A DNA stretch of 33,850 nt from an uncultured Prevotella sp. GTDB lineage: Bacteria > Bacteroidota > Bacteroidia > Bacteroidales > Bacteroidaceae. Where the stretch lies: assembly GCA_900546345.1 (NCBI GenBank), contig URCI01000031.1, positions 1 through 33,850 of the forward strand. The letters are read 5' to 3'. Shown here one piece after another: positions 33,411-33,850 of the stretch; positions within the stretch are counted from its first letter, which is position 1; every line of letters starts with the position of its first letter. The notes beneath the pieces were generated by a model that was not told where the DNA came from, made no database searches, and saw only the letters and a program-made list of their open reading frames with translations. The position numbers and the translations under genes are program-made.

Positions 33411-33850
33411 TTATTTCCAAATTACTTTCTTTCCGTTGACAATGACCACGCCCTTATAACCTTTCTTGACTCTTTGCCCACTCAGGCTATAAGTTTTCTC
33501 TTCATGGCCCACTTGCGACTTGATACACTGAATCGCAGTTTCCGGTCCTGCTACTTTCACGATCTCGAAGGTAGGACCATTCCAGTTGGCTCCCCATCCC
33601 TTGAGTGAAGAAGTGGCGAAGTCGCCATTGGCAATGAGGTTGTCGGTAGAGCCTTCTTTGGTCAGCGTCAGGTCGTCGAAGTCGATAGTTCCCTCGAATT
33701 TGCCAAAACAGAACTGCAAGCGGTCGTGAGAGAACGAGGCCTTGAATGTCCAAGTCAATGTTGTCCAGTCGGTAGTGACCTTCTTACTTTCTAAGTAGGG
33801 TGTCAAGTCTGTGCTCATAATTCTATCCAATTTTTCGGGTAAGGTCTTTC
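33411..33850 (-). CDS. C-terminal part of a secreted carbohydrate-binding protein (partial)
   Basis: The frame is open to the right edge; about 146 residues are visible and the N-terminus is outside. It shows the end of a beta-sandwich domain (LQFCFGKFEGTIDFDDLTLT), a second domain start LIANGDFATSSLKGWGANWN typical of CBM4_9/CBM22-like xylan-binding modules, and a C-terminal tail EKTYSLSGQRVKKGYKG with VVIVNGKKVIWK, the Prevotella-type sorting tail. Such modules usually decorate xylanases or related glycoside hydrolases, which would fit the nearby CE6-CE1 esterase. The second module seems cut short before the tail. The enzyme type cannot be known from this part. Confidence 0.78.
   Translation of the reverse strand, partial: KTLPEKLDRIMSTDLTPYLESKKVTTDWTTLTWTFKASFSHDRLQFCFGKFEGTIDFDDLTLTKEGSTDNLIANGDFATSSLKGWGANWNGPTFEIVKVAGPETAIQCIKSQVGHEEKTYSLSGQRVKKGYKGVVIVNGKKVIWK

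Noticed and set aside
1..33850. CRISPR arrays, prophage or rRNA genes
   Set aside because: No regularly spaced repeats, phage structural genes or rRNA sequences were seen; the only repeat block is two 22-base units.

Overview
The window reads as a chromosomal segment of a Bacteroidales bacterium, most likely Prevotella or a close relative. Evidence: almost every gene start is preceded by the Bacteroidota -7 box (TAnnTTTG, often with a TTTG-like -33 box about 20 bases upstream); two proteins end in the Prevotella-type 'sequence...GKK-hydrophobic-K' secretion tail; there is a CE6-CE1 plant-polysaccharide esterase, a PorT-like barrel, DUF4491, a Na+/H+ pyrophosphatase and the Bacteroidales leuA-leuC-leuD-(second synthase)-leuB order. 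No rRNA, CRISPR array or prophage was seen; there is one tRNA gene.

Positions 1-9,300 are an accessory, partly decayed region. It holds the C-terminal part of an IS1182-type transposase running off the left edge, abutted by a 110-base fragment of a vsr gene; an AbiE-like pair (winged-helix antitoxin and nucleotidyltransferase) whose toxin is cut short; a secreted C1 peptidase; a 1,048-residue PLD-nuclease/SF2-helicase/DUF3427 protein; an intact vsr divergent from it; a broken small gene; and a two-gene unit ending in a sigma-region-4-like protein. The helicase plus Vsr is the best candidate for a defence or DNA-processing module.

Positions 9,300-14,000 hold housekeeping and stress genes: a cupin, Hsp20 with a strong Shine-Dalgarno and a 10-bp inverted repeat upstream, and a leftward run yccF - msrA - MBL-fold lipoprotein - beta-carbonic anhydrase - TonB-C-like protein. 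A 1.3-kb gap (13,880-15,200) holds an orphan promoter, a possible 35-codon ORF and tandem 22-base repeats. Then come the membrane pyrophosphatase, a PorT-like protein, tRNA-Val(CAC) and dnaB.

Positions 20,200-26,830 hold the leucine operon: promoter, a 29-codon leader peptide rich in Leu/Ile/Val, alternative antiterminator/terminator hairpins, then leuA, leuC, leuD, a second synthase (possibly citramalate synthase) and leuB, closed by a strong bidirectional terminator. The leader is a complete classical attenuator; its Ile codons fit the second synthase feeding isoleucine synthesis through the same LeuCD/LeuB enzymes.

Positions 26,850 to the end hold phosphoglucomutase, DUF4491-rlmH, a CE6-CE1 esterase, a secreted M6 metalloprotease and, convergent with it, the C-terminal part of a secreted protein with carbohydrate-binding-module features. 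The last three are consistent with an extracellular polysaccharide and protein degrading lifestyle.
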